Assembly (NCBI GenBank): GCA_900315175.1
Contig: OMYA01000007.1
Location: 62,001-126,000 of the forward strand
Origin: an uncultured Bacteroidales bacterium
GTDB taxonomy: Bacteria; Bacteroidota; Bacteroidia; Bacteroidales; F082
Direction: 5' to 3'
DNA length: 64,000 bases
The position numbers and the translations under genes are program-made. The notes beneath the pieces are model-generated. The model made no database searches. It was not told where the DNA came from and was given only the letters and a program-made list of their open reading frames with translations. Below, piece by piece: positions 50,194 to 59,280 of the stretch; the first letter of the stretch is position 1; each line of letters opens with the position of its first letter.

Positions 50194-52005
50194 CTATAAT
50201 TTCTTTAATGTTTCAACGAGTTTGCTGTTGTCTTTACGGTCACGAATCGCGATGCGGATGTAGTTCCGTCCGTTGAAAGCCGATTTCGTAGAGCAGTCTT
50301 TTATCAAAATATCAGCTTTTTCAAGCAAAATACGAGTCAAATCGGTGGAAGTGTACCTGTTTTTAACCTCGCAAAGGAAATAATTTGCCTGCGAATCAAT
50401 CACCCTCAAGAACGGAATCTGTCGTAACTCATTGATAAACAATCTTCTTTCTTCGATAAACTTGTCGCAAGCCTCCTGATAGTCTTTCTCGTATTTTGCA
50501 AAAATCTGCATGTAATATTCCGCAAACGAGTTGATGTTCCAAATCGCCACGTCGCGTTTCATCTTCGCGATGATTTCCTTGTCGGAAGTGGCAAAAACGC
50601 CCAATCTCAAACCCGGAACGCCATACGACTTACTTATCGACTTCATCACCATAAGGTTAAGGTTCGATTCAAGTATGTCGTTGTGCATCAATGTGTTATC
50701 TTTATGATTGTCGGTAAAGTCAACGAAACTCTCGTCGACGATGACCTTCATATTACGCTCAGCGGCCCATTTCACAAGATTCAAAACATCGTTTTTCGGG
50801 ATGTAATTACCGGAAGGATTGTCAGGATTGACCAAAAGCAGCATATTCACTCCTTTACCATCGAAAAACGTCTTCAAATCGTCGGCTTTATAAGCGAAAT
50901 CAGCGTTTTGCGGGATATATTGAACCACATTTTCTTTCAGAAGTCGATTTGGATATTCCTCGAAAGTAGGGTACACCACACCGATTTTCTTGTCGGCGAA
51001 GTTCTCCATCGCGCTCTTGATGAGCTCGGCGGCACCATTGCCCACGCAGACATATTCCTGCCTGATATTGAAGTACTTACCTGCCAAAAGCGAGTTTACG
51101 AACATGCCCGAAGGATATTCCTGCAGCAGCACGTCGAAGTTGGCGCGAAGCTCGTCTCTCATCTTTGGCGTCGGGAAATACGGATTCACGAGGTAGCAGA
51201 AATCAAGCAGTTTCGGAAAGCGCCAGTAGCCACCGTAGCGTTTCATGTATTTTTTAAGCTTCAAATCGCCCTCGGCAAAGATGGTCTCAGCGATGTCAAG
51301 GTCTTGAATATCATCGATTTCATACCATTTCTCGTCGCCAATAGGCAGAGCCTTCAAACTCGACTTGTCAATCATCGTGAGCACTCGCAGAACCTCCTCG
51401 TAGTACTCGTTGTTGCCTTTCATCTGGCAATAAGCCTCAAGCAACGGCAAATACTGATTGTTGATGTAGCTCTTGCTGAATTTATAGATGTTGACGGTCT
51501 TGTAATATTTGTCGACTTCCGTCTGCTTAAACTCCTTTTTCGATATGAAATTCAATATGTTGCAGTCGTCGTCGATGGTCACCATGGTGCCGTCCATCCA
51601 TTTCTCGTATTTCGCCACGAGCGCGAGGTCAGGTTGTTGATTGTCAACGAGTAAGCGCAGCATCGACTCCTCATAAATAAGGTCCGATTCAAGCAGAAGT
51701 GTGTCGTCTTCCTTGAATTTGTCTTTCGCCAACGCAAGCGAATAGATGTTGTTCGTCTTGTCGTAGATAGGGTTCTCGACGAACTCGATGTTCAAGCTAC
51801 CATATTGATTTTCAACATAGTTGACGAGATTTTCAGCTTGATATCCCACCACTATCACTATGCGTTTGAGGTCGAGATGCGAGAGGTAGGTCAACACGCG
51901 GTCGATGAGTTTCACCCCGTTGACTTCCACCATGCATTTGGTGTTGTTTTTGGTGAGTTCTCCGAGGCGTCGCCCCATGCCGGCTGCTAAGATAATCGCT
52001 TGCAT
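50194..52005 (-). CDS. LicC-like nucleotidyltransferase fused to class I/II aminotransferase
   Basis: The 603-residue protein joins two enzymes. Residues 1-235 form a sugar-nucleotidyltransferase fold opening QAIILAAGMGRRLGELTKNNTKCMVEV, like LicC-type CTP:phosphocholine cytidylyltransferases. Residues 245-603 form a PLP-dependent fold type I domain of the HisC/CobD class, with NPDNPSGNY near 375 and the lysine motif SISKSYGVPGLRLG (Lys459). CobD-type enzymes decarboxylate phosphothreonine; if this domain decarboxylates a phospho-amino acid, the fusion could make and CMP-activate phosphoethanolamine or a homologue for the LicD protein encoded 2 bp downstream. A simple transamination is equally possible. 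Confidence 0.87.
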   Translation of the reverse strand: MQAIILAAGMGRRLGELTKNNTKCMVEVNGVKLIDRVLTYLSHLDLKRIVIVVGYQAENLVNYVENQYGSLNIEFVENPIYDKTNNIYSLALAKDKFKEDDTLLLESDLIYEESMLRLLVDNQQPDLALVAKYEKWMDGTMVTIDDDCNILNFISKKEFKQTEVDKYYKTVNIYKFSKSYINNQYLPLLEAYCQMKGNNEYYEEVLRVLTMIDKSSLKALPIGDEKWYEIDDIQDLDIAETIFAEGDLKLKKYMKRYGGYWRFPKLLDFCYLVNPYFPTPKMRDELRANFDVLLQEYPSGMFVNSLLAGKYFNIRQEYVCVGNGAAELIKSAMENFADKKIGVVYPTFEEYPNRLLKENVVQYIPQNADFAYKADDLKTFFDGKGVNMLLLVNPDNPSGNYIPKNDVLNLVKWAAERNMKVIVDESFVDFTDNHKDNTLMHNDILESNLNLMVMKSISKSYGVPGLRLGVFATSDKEIIAKMKRDVAIWNINSFAEYYMQIFAKYEKDYQEACDKFIEERRLFINELRQIPFLRVIDSQANYFLCEVKNRYTSTDLTRILLEKADILIKDCSTKSAFNGRNYIRIAIRDRKDNSKLVETLKKL

Positions 52006-52006
52006 T

Positions 52007-52933
52007 TTATTTAGTTAGGAGTTTTTTAATCTTTCGTTTTAAAGCAAATGGAATCAGTTGATTGATTCGATTGTATAAAGTGTTGTTGTTCTTGTAGAAA
52101 CATTTGTCGAAGCCATAGTCAGGAACCACATATTTCGGGTGCTGCAGCGGGAACTCGAGTTCTTGTGAAGCCAAGTAATCGCTGGCATCGGTGCTGAACG
52201 AGGTATGCGTGGCGCCTTCGCCGAATCCGATGTTTGAGATAAGGCTCACCTTAGGGAATATCGAGAGCTGGTTTTGTGCCGAGAGTGTCAGATACCACTG
52301 CCAGTCCCAAGCGCTGACATGGTTGGCGTCGACGGCTTTCAGACGATACTTCCAATAATGCACATCCCAAGCGCAGTAGCCGATGTTTTTGATGATGGAG
52401 TCCTCATAGTGCGAGCCGCGCCAAGTCATGTTCAAATCCATGTTTTTCCAGGCTCTGCGCCATGTTCCCCAGCCGTTTGTCGACTTATATTTCGAGAAAC
52501 AATAGCTGTCTTTTATCTGATATTTCTTGATGTAATTGGCTCCGTCGACCATCCCGATGCGGTCGTCATCCTTATATCTTTCAAGCATCTCCGCCATAAA
52601 CGGGAAGAACGATTTCTGTGGCATGCAGTCGTCTTCGAGAATGATGCCGACTTCCTCGTTCTCGAATAACCAGTCGATGGCCGAGCTCACACCAAGCGAG
52701 CATCCTACGTTCTCATCCAAAAAACGTGTCTTTACTTCGCAGTCCCAGTCGACAAGTTTCACAACCTTATCTCTCAGATTGTCAACGATTTCCTTCTCGC
52801 CTTCGCGATCGGCACGAGCACCGTCACAAGCCAGATACAGCTTCGACGGCTGAGCCTCACGAACCTTCGAGAACGTCCGCAAAACCACGTCCTCACGGTT
52901 GAAAAACACCAATAATATCGGAATATTGTACAT
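52007..52933 (-). CDS. GT-A glycosyltransferase (HlpA/GNT-I-like)
   Basis: A 308-residue protein with a nucleotide-diphospho-sugar transferase fold. It begins NIPILLVFFNREDVVLRTFSKVREAQPSKLYLACDGAR and has the metal motif as VGIILEDDCMPQKSFF near 93, followed by MVDGANYIKKY and the GWGTWRRAWKNMD block near 150-165 common to this group. It should add one sugar in the cytosol. It sits 1 bp after the GT2 gene and 1 bp before the LicC-like fusion. Confidence 0.86.
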   Translation of the reverse strand: MYNIPILLVFFNREDVVLRTFSKVREAQPSKLYLACDGARADREGEKEIVDNLRDKVVKLVDWDCEVKTRFLDENVGCSLGVSSAIDWLFENEEVGIILEDDCMPQKSFFPFMAEMLERYKDDDRIGMVDGANYIKKYQIKDSYCFSKYKSTNGWGTWRRAWKNMDLNMTWRGSHYEDSIIKNIGYCAWDVHYWKYRLKAVDANHVSAWDWQWYLTLSAQNQLSIFPKVSLISNIGFGEGATHTSFSTDASDYLASQELEFPLQHPKYVVPDYGFDKCFYKNNNTLYNRINQLIPFALKRKIKKLLTK

Positions 52934-52934
52934 A

Positions 52935-53894
52935 TTATTTTCTGTTAAAATTCTGAATGAAATTATAAACGCCTACATAGTTGCAAAAAACCGAAAACAG
53001 CACATATTCAAGCCTGTATTTCAGCTTATCCGACCTCAGCAACGAACGGAAAAGATATTTTTTCGTCCTTAAAAACCTGTTAAACTCTCGAATTGTTTGT
53101 TTATCAGATTGATTTATATTATCAAGTGTATTATTGATTATCAATGAGATATGATTCTCAAACACCTGTTTCACGTTGTCAGGCATGGCGTTTTTCTCTT
53201 TGAAATCGCTCAAACTCTCGGCAACGGCAATGTTGTCGTACGATTTCTTCGGGTTGACAGTCTTCGTTATGGTGTTCTCCGTTTTCACCCAATAAAAATA
53301 CAGCGGACGGTCGATCACACTGACCTTTTCGGCAAACACCAAGGCACGCGGAGTAAACTCATCATCTTCGTGAAATATCCCGACATAAAACCTAAGTTGA
53401 TGATTATCAATAAATTGCCTGTTGAAAATAAAATACGGCACGCAACGGTCCCAGTCGTCGAAACTATGCAGAAGCACATCGAAGCCGTTTTGCACATTGC
53501 CGGAAAACCTGTTGCGAGCTGTCTCTTCATCGCTGCGCTTTGCCTGTATGCATATAACATCAGGATTATCCTCTATCTTATTGAATATCAACGATAAAGC
53601 CCCTTCTTCGATATAATCGTCAGAGTCGACAAACCATACGTAATCGCCTGAGCAATGCGACAATCCCATGTTTCGTGCCGCGCTCAGACCAGCGTTTTCT
53701 TGGGAATAAATCTTGATGTTCGGATAGTTTTCCTGATAACGCAGTGCTATTGCCATGGCGTTGTCTTTGGTTCTATCGTCGACCACAACTATCTCATAAT
53801 CAGTCATTTCCACCTTCTGACTGACACAAGATGCGAGGCATTTCTCGAGATATTTCTCGGTGTTATAGACCGGTATGACTATCGACAACTTCAT
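52935..53894 (-). CDS. Glycosyltransferase family 2
   Basis: The 319-residue protein opens KLSIVIPVYNTEKYLEKCLASC, has DYEIVVVDDRTKDNAM near 33 and the metal motif VWFVDSDDYI near 90. The C-terminal 110 residues are helical and basic. It is a GT-A enzyme of the EpsJ-like type that adds one sugar to the repeat unit. It overlaps the flippase gene by four bases and precedes the next glycosyltransferase gene by 1 bp. Confidence 0.92.
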   Translation of the reverse strand: MKLSIVIPVYNTEKYLEKCLASCVSQKVEMTDYEIVVVDDRTKDNAMAIALRYQENYPNIKIYSQENAGLSAARNMGLSHCSGDYVWFVDSDDYIEEGALSLIFNKIEDNPDVICIQAKRSDEETARNRFSGNVQNGFDVLLHSFDDWDRCVPYFIFNRQFIDNHQLRFYVGIFHEDDEFTPRALVFAEKVSVIDRPLYFYWVKTENTITKTVNPKKSYDNIAVAESLSDFKEKNAMPDNVKQVFENHISLIINNTLDNINQSDKQTIREFNRFLRTKKYLFRSLLRSDKLKYRLEYVLFSVFCNYVGVYNFIQNFNRK

Positions 53895-55294
53895 TCTTTG
53901 CGTAATAATTTCACAAGATTTTTTGATCTAATCTGTTTGATGAAATAAAGTGCTATCAGGGTGTCGATTACAAGCAATGCAGCCCAGACTACATAACGTG
54001 GCACGTCAGTTATATTTATCACATAGCAAACAGCGATTATTATGGCGAACAGCAGTATCCAGCTGTCGTGAAAATCCAGTTTCAGCACTTTATTTGAGTA
54101 ATATTTCGATATGAAATAGTTGACCAGGCGCGACACTGTGAGGCTCAACGGGGCTATGATGACTCCATATCGCGGCAGCAAAGTCACGAGAATTATCAGA
54201 TTCACCAGGCTTCCTGCGCAGTTGGCATAGCTCAGATATTTGGTCTTTCTGGAGATTCCGATTCCCGAGGTCACGAAGGGCAGCAACATGTAAAGACTCA
54301 GCGGCAGGCAAAGCAGGGTGATGTATTTCACTGCATCGAGATATGTCGGCTGCGCGAGAATCAGCACTATTTCATGCGAAAGCAGCGAGAGATTTATTGA
54401 AACCACCACGAGGAATGCGAAAAACAGTCCGTAAAGCATCTTCACCTCACTGGCGAAGCCGTCTTTCTTGTAGTTTTCATACAGATATGGCCCCCATACA
54501 TTGTTGAAAGCTATGGTTATCAACGAGAAGACCGATGTTATCGACAATGATATCGAGTACACTCCGAGGACGTCGTAGGAGACATATTTGCCGACCAGCA
54601 TCTGTCCGAGCGAGGCATCGACCCACCAGGCCAAGGTGGCAGGCAGAGTCGGTACTGCGAACAGCAACGCTCTCTTTATCAGCACATTATCGAAGGTGAA
54701 ACCGATAAACTCGCGGTTAACGATAATGAAAAACACTGTGCTGTAGACATTGGCGACACATTCGGCAAACAAGATGCCTTCGATGCCGGCATCTTTCACC
54801 AGGACGAGATATATCGACAGGCTTATTTGCAGAATAAGTGCCGTAACAGTGCCTATCACAAAGAGAATAGGCTTGTTTTTATAGCGTGTCAGGATTGAGA
54901 AATACGACTGCAGCGAGAATGCCGGGATATTGGCGAGCATTATCACGAAAGCTCTCTCAAACGATTGAAGTCCAAGCATCTCAGTCCATGTATGACGCGA
55001 GATGAACATCACGAGGAACATCATCAGCGAGCATGCCACTATTGAGAAAAGTCCTGTCGAGACCAATTTTTTACGGTCGACGCCCTCTTCATAGTAGTCG
55101 CGTGCGATTCCTGTATGGATATTGAAGTTAGCGACAATCCCGAGGACACCGCTGCACGACGCAAGCATCGCCATCGCGCCGTATTCGCCAGTCGTCAGAA
55201 TGCTGGTATAGAGCGGCATCAGGAAGATAGCCGCAATCTTCGACAGCATCGAAGCACATCCGTAAATGACAAACTGTGACAAAAACTTCTTCAT
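53891..55294 (-). CDS. Oligosaccharide flippase (Wzx family)
   Basis: The 467-residue membrane protein has about 12-14 helices. Its opening KKFLSQFVIYGCASMLSKIAAIFLMPLYTSILTTGEYGAMAML is the typical start of MOP-superfamily polysaccharide exporters. It moves the lipid-linked repeat of the right locus across the inner membrane. It is distinct in sequence from the flippase of the left locus (12221-13753), so the two loci have separate export routes. Confidence 0.93.
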   Translation of the reverse strand: MKKFLSQFVIYGCASMLSKIAAIFLMPLYTSILTTGEYGAMAMLASCSGVLGIVANFNIHTGIARDYYEEGVDRKKLVSTGLFSIVACSLMMFLVMFISRHTWTEMLGLQSFERAFVIMLANIPAFSLQSYFSILTRYKNKPILFVIGTVTALILQISLSIYLVLVKDAGIEGILFAECVANVYSTVFFIIVNREFIGFTFDNVLIKRALLFAVPTLPATLAWWVDASLGQMLVGKYVSYDVLGVYSISLSITSVFSLITIAFNNVWGPYLYENYKKDGFASEVKMLYGLFFAFLVVVSINLSLLSHEIVLILAQPTYLDAVKYITLLCLPLSLYMLLPFVTSGIGISRKTKYLSYANCAGSLVNLIILVTLLPRYGVIIAPLSLTVSRLVNYFISKYYSNKVLKLDFHDSWILLFAIIIAVCYVINITDVPRYVVWAALLVIDTLIALYFIKQIRSKNLVKLLRKE

Positions 55295-55295
55295 A

Positions 55296-56465
55296 TCAAC
55301 TCTCCGGACTTAATTCTTTATAAACTTTAACCCAGTCTTTTATGCATTCAGTCCATGAATACTGTTGCGTGGCAAGTCTTTTGTTATCTTTAACCAAATC
55401 AAGATAATACTGTTGATTATCAATGACTTTGTAAAACATCCCGACTGCCTCTTCCATGTTTGACACTTCAAGATATTTAAATCCGGCATCTTTCAGCACA
55501 TGATACGTCGGGAACCAGTCGCCTGAGATAAGCACGGAATTCGCGCAAAGACATTCCTTTATCGAATTTGACAAGCCATCGAAGTCCGACAGCTGGAACA
55601 TCACGTCGGTGGCCTTACGCAGACAAGCCACAGCATCGTCCGACATGTATCCTTTTATCATCGAATAACTGCAGCCGTTTTGCTTTAAGACAGCCTCCAA
55701 ATCATCGCAATACGAAGCTCCGAAATTTCTCGACATCGGGAATATGAAATGCAGCCTGTCGACCACCTCTTTGAAACCCTCATGTCTCACTATTTCATTC
55801 AGAATCTTATCGTGATTATGAAGCATTTTGCCGCTATAGCCAAGCACCACTGTGGTTTTTTCGGGAGATATTCCCATCTGCCTCTTGCACTCCTCTTTCG
55901 TCTCGCTCATCTGCGAAAGCTTTTCGATGATTGAAGAACCGTAGATTCCGTATCTCGAAATTGCCTTTACAAACGGAAACTTGTCGAAAAGCACCCGGTT
56001 TGCCATCGTCCCGATGTTTGCATCAGACAGCTTCATTAACTTTCCAAGTTTTGAAAGATAATAACGATGCGACCTCAGCAGCTGCAGTTGCTCCAGCTCA
56101 CCGCCCCACAAAGTGATGCAGACCTTGTCGGCATATCTTCGATAAGCTTTCGGACATACCACCCACGCCGGCATAATCCATTGAAAATGAATGATATCGT
56201 ATTTTATGCCATTATTTTTCAGGAACTTGCCGAAATGCGCCCTCTCGACGTATGGCTCGTAAAACCACGACACAAACCGTATGTCGCTGTATTTTTTCAG
56301 CAGATAGTCATCAAAATAGACATTATCGTAAGGATATTTGTCGTAATCACCTTTATTCGGAAATGGCGAATACACATGAATCTCCACGTCCATCGCCTTT
56401 TTCAATGCACTGGCATAATGGACGAAGAAAATAGAGTTCGCGTCACCTACCAACAGTATTCTCAT
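55296..56465 (-). CDS. Glycosyltransferase (GT-B fold, GT4-like)
   Basis: A 389-residue protein beginning MRILLVGDANSIFFVHYASALKKAMDVEIHVYSP, a GT-B start. The C-terminal half has VVLGYSGKMLHNHDKILNEI near 210, CSYSMIKGYMSDDAVACLRKATDVMFQLSDFDGLSNSIKECL near 270-310, where the Glu of EX7E lies in a diverged context. It transfers one sugar to the repeat unit. It overlaps the CBS-nucleotidyltransferase gene by four bases and lies 1 bp before wzx. Confidence 0.82.
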   Translation of the reverse strand: MRILLVGDANSIFFVHYASALKKAMDVEIHVYSPFPNKGDYDKYPYDNVYFDDYLLKKYSDIRFVSWFYEPYVERAHFGKFLKNNGIKYDIIHFQWIMPAWVVCPKAYRRYADKVCITLWGGELEQLQLLRSHRYYLSKLGKLMKLSDANIGTMANRVLFDKFPFVKAISRYGIYGSSIIEKLSQMSETKEECKRQMGISPEKTTVVLGYSGKMLHNHDKILNEIVRHEGFKEVVDRLHFIFPMSRNFGASYCDDLEAVLKQNGCSYSMIKGYMSDDAVACLRKATDVMFQLSDFDGLSNSIKECLCANSVLISGDWFPTYHVLKDAGFKYLEVSNMEEAVGMFYKVIDNQQYYLDLVKDNKRLATQQYSWTECIKDWVKVYKELSPES

Positions 56466-57523
56466 ACTTTGATGATTTTAAGATATTCATTCCAGTCGCC
56501 TATGTCGGTCCACGACTTCTCGCTCACCGGGAAGCAGCCCACGCGACCGCCGTTTTTCCTCACTTTCTCAATCAAATCAGTGATATGATAGAATGTGTTT
56601 TCAGGAATCTCGTTAATCAATTGAGGCTCAAGGATATACACGCCTGTGTTTATCATATAACTCATATCGGGCTTCTCCGAAATGCCTTTCATCAGGCCGT
56701 TTTCGCCAGTCTCGATAACCCCGTAAGGGATATGGAACGACTTGATAGCCGTCACAATGGTGATGTCGTTTTTGTTATTTCTATGATAATCATACACATC
56801 GCGATAATCCTGGTCGACGATGATATCGCAGTTCGACACGAAAAACGGCTTGTCGATCTTGCCTTTCAGAAGCGAGACGCTGCCTATGGTGCCAAGCGGT
56901 TTGTCCTCCTTTAGGAATGTGATGTTATGTTTTTTATCAAGATTCGCCAAATAATATTCAATAATCTCGCTCTTGTAATTCACTGACAGATAATACTTTG
57001 AGCATCCTATCTTCTCAAACTGGTCGATGATTGTCTCAAGTATTGTCTTCTCGTTAACCGGGATGAGAGGTTTCGGTATGATGTTGGTGAGCGGTTTCAG
57101 TCTGGTGCCTAATCCGCCGGCCATGATGACCACGGGAATATCAATTTTATCAAGTCTTTCCTCTTTTTTGCCGTCGAACATGTCATTCCAGAGATAGACC
57201 TCCAGAAGCTCGCCGTCCGCATTCACCAGAGGCATGCATTCCGCACGGAGGTCGTACATCTTTTTCTTTATAACCTCAACGTTATCAGACGTTTTCGCAT
57301 AAATCTTGTTTTTATCCAAGATCTGTGAGACGGCAGCGTTCATGTCCACGTTTCTGATTATGGCTCGCTGTATGTCGCCGATGGTGAGAATGCCCAGAAA
57401 CTTGTCGTTTTCAAAGACGAAAAGCAGCTTCACGCCTTCTTTGTCCATCTTTTTCATCGCATTGATGATTGTCTCGTCAACGCCGATGATTCTGTTCGAT
57501 ATCTTTGATAAAACGTCTTTCAT
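56462..57523 (-). CDS. CBS-domain nucleotidyltransferase (PtmE-like)
   Basis: The 353-residue protein has two CBS domains in its first 115 residues (GVDETIINAMKKMDKEGVKLLFVF and AKTSDNVEVIKKKMYDLRAECMPLV) and a nucleotidyltransferase domain from about 128 (PVVIMAGGLGTRLKPLTNIIPKPLIPV, with FFVSNCDIIVDQD near 230). This order is found in PtmE-type enzymes of legionaminic-acid pathways, which make GDP-glucosamine from GlcN-1-phosphate, and in similar mannose-1-phosphate guanylyltransferases. The CBS part probably senses a nucleotide. It overlaps the acetyltransferase gene and the GT gene by four bases each. Confidence 0.88.
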   Translation of the reverse strand: MKDVLSKISNRIIGVDETIINAMKKMDKEGVKLLFVFENDKFLGILTIGDIQRAIIRNVDMNAAVSQILDKNKIYAKTSDNVEVIKKKMYDLRAECMPLVNADGELLEVYLWNDMFDGKKEERLDKIDIPVVIMAGGLGTRLKPLTNIIPKPLIPVNEKTILETIIDQFEKIGCSKYYLSVNYKSEIIEYYLANLDKKHNITFLKEDKPLGTIGSVSLLKGKIDKPFFVSNCDIIVDQDYRDVYDYHRNNKNDITIVTAIKSFHIPYGVIETGENGLMKGISEKPDMSYMINTGVYILEPQLINEIPENTFYHITDLIEKVRKNGGRVGCFPVSEKSWTDIGDWNEYLKIIKV

Positions 57524-58143
57524 ATACTGTTTTTCTTCAAAAGTCGTGTTGGTGTCCCTATGTAAACGCCTTCTTCCTCAATGGTTTTCAGCACTGTGGC
57601 TCCCGCTCCCACCGTGGTGTTTCCAACGATCTTCACATCCGGCAGAATCGTCGCGTTGGCTCCGATGTAGCAGCTGTTTCCGATGCTGATTCTTCCGAGC
57701 ACGCACACATTTGGTGCGATGGTTGTGAAATCGCCCACGTTGCAGTCGTGCATCACGTTCGACATGGTGTTAAGCTTCACAAAATCACCGATTTTGGTGT
57801 GTGACGACACGTTCACCTTGTCTTGTATCACCGTGCCCACGCCAATGGTTGCCGTCCTCGAGATTCTCGCCGTTGGGCTGATGACAGTCTTAAAGCTGAA
57901 GCCGGCGTCTTTGTAGAGATGATACAGCTTCTCGCGGATGGCGGGTTTGTCGGGAGTCAGCACCACTGGCACGTCGCCATATCTATTGAAGAGCTCGTGC
58001 CTGTCGTCGTCGGTGCCAATCACTTCGACGCCTTCGTATGAGCCTTTCAATGTGTTGTCGATGATGCCCACGATATTCAGGCCGCAGTCTTCACAAAGCT
58101 CGACCATCTCGTGGAATCCGCCGACCATTATGATGTTATCCAT
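57520..58143 (-). CDS. PglD/NeuD-type sugar N-acetyltransferase
   Basis: The 207-residue protein has a short Rossmann-like N-terminal domain (NIIMVGGFHEMVELCEDCGLNIVGIID) and a left-handed beta-helix from about 95 (AATIGVGTVIQDKV.., NTMSNVMHDCNVGDFTTIAPNVCVLGRISIG). His in VMHDC near 133 matches the catalytic His of PglD, which N-acetylates the 4-amino group of a UDP-4-amino sugar with acetyl-CoA. It follows the aminotransferase gene with an 8-bp overlap, so dehydratase, aminotransferase and acetyltransferase come in pathway order. Confidence 0.9.
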   Translation of the reverse strand: MDNIIMVGGFHEMVELCEDCGLNIVGIIDNTLKGSYEGVEVIGTDDDRHELFNRYGDVPVVLTPDKPAIREKLYHLYKDAGFSFKTVISPTARISRTATIGVGTVIQDKVNVSSHTKIGDFVKLNTMSNVMHDCNVGDFTTIAPNVCVLGRISIGNSCYIGANATILPDVKIVGNTTVGAGATVLKTIEEEGVYIGTPTRLLKKNSI

Positions 58144-59269
58144 TGAGCGCTTTATTTAAGGTTTCCACAATAAAATCGACGTCATTGTCAGTCAATGAGG
58201 CATACATCGGAAGTGTTATCTCATTGTCTGTAACATATTCAGTAACAGGCAGTTCAGCCTTGTAATCCTTGTAGATTGAGAACCTATGGATGGCAGGATA
58301 ATGCACGCTGGTCTGCACTCCGCCCTCATGAATCTTGTCGCGCACAGCGTCGCGTTTCTCTTTTGTGGAGTTTGTCAGAACCACCGGCATGATGTAGTTG
58401 CTGACGAACTCTGTGCAGTCGGCAAACGGGACCACCACGCCTTTCACATCGGCAAGCTTCTCCAAGTACCTCCTACGCACCGTGATACGGCGTTCCAGGT
58501 CGCCGGGCAGCTTCTTCATCTGCTCGATGGCTATCGAAGCGCGGATGTCGTCCAAACGGTAGTTGTAGCCGAGCTCCACGATATCGTAAGTGGTGGCATG
58601 TCCGCCCGCTCTCTGATACGACATCGTCGTCATCCCGTGTGAGCGCAACAGCCTTGCTTTCTTGGCAAATTCCTCGTTGTTGGTGATGAGCATCCCGCCC
58701 TCGCCGGTGCTGATGTTCTTGTTCGAGAAGAAGCTGAATGCCGCCACATCGCCGATGGTGCCGAGTTTCTTGCCTTTGTACTCCGAAAGCGGTCCGTGGC
58801 AGGCGTCTTCAATGACTTTCAGGTTGTGTCTCCTCGCGATAGCCATAATCTCGTCCATCTTGGCGGGGAAGCCAGCCATGTGAACCACCACGATGGCTTT
58901 GGTGCGTGGTGTTATCTTCTTCTCAATCTCTTTCGGGTCGATGTTAAGATGCTCCGGACTCACGATGTCGCAGAACACCGGTGTCGCGCCGACATATCTG
59001 ATGCAGTTGACCGACGCGGCGAATGTCAGAGAAGGGCATAACACCTCGTCGCCGGGGCCGAGTCCGCACAGCATGCACGCCAGATGCAGAGCGCCGGTGC
59101 AGTTGGTCACCGTCACCGCATATTTCACATGAAACATGTCAATAAACATCTGCTCCAGCTCCTCGTTCTTCGGACCCGTCGAGATCCAGCCCGAGTTGAT
59201 GGTGTCGAACGCCGCCTGAGCCTCTTTCTCGTCGAAATTCAGCTTAAACAATGGAATTTTATAGCCCAT
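58136..59269 (-). CDS. DegT/DnrJ/EryC1/StrS-family sugar aminotransferase
   Basis: The 377-residue PLP enzyme has TNCTGALHLACMLCGLGPGDEVLCPSLTFAAS near 55-85, VIEDACHGPLSEYKGKKLGTIGDVAAFSFFSNKNISTGEGGMLITN near 155-200 (PLP Lys in FSNKN), and YNYRLDDIRASIAIEQ near 240. It should aminate the 4-keto sugar made by the dehydratase encoded directly upstream, as PglE, PseC or LegC do. It begins 12 bp after that gene. Confidence 0.94.
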   Translation of the reverse strand: MGYKIPLFKLNFDEKEAQAAFDTINSGWISTGPKNEELEQMFIDMFHVKYAVTVTNCTGALHLACMLCGLGPGDEVLCPSLTFAASVNCIRYVGATPVFCDIVSPEHLNIDPKEIEKKITPRTKAIVVVHMAGFPAKMDEIMAIARRHNLKVIEDACHGPLSEYKGKKLGTIGDVAAFSFFSNKNISTGEGGMLITNNEEFAKKARLLRSHGMTTMSYQRAGGHATTYDIVELGYNYRLDDIRASIAIEQMKKLPGDLERRITVRRRYLEKLADVKGVVVPFADCTEFVSNYIMPVVLTNSTKEKRDAVRDKIHEGGVQTSVHYPAIHRFSIYKDYKAELPVTEYVTDNEITLPMYASLTDNDVDFIVETLNKALNG

Positions 59270-59280
59270 ATCGTTGTTTT

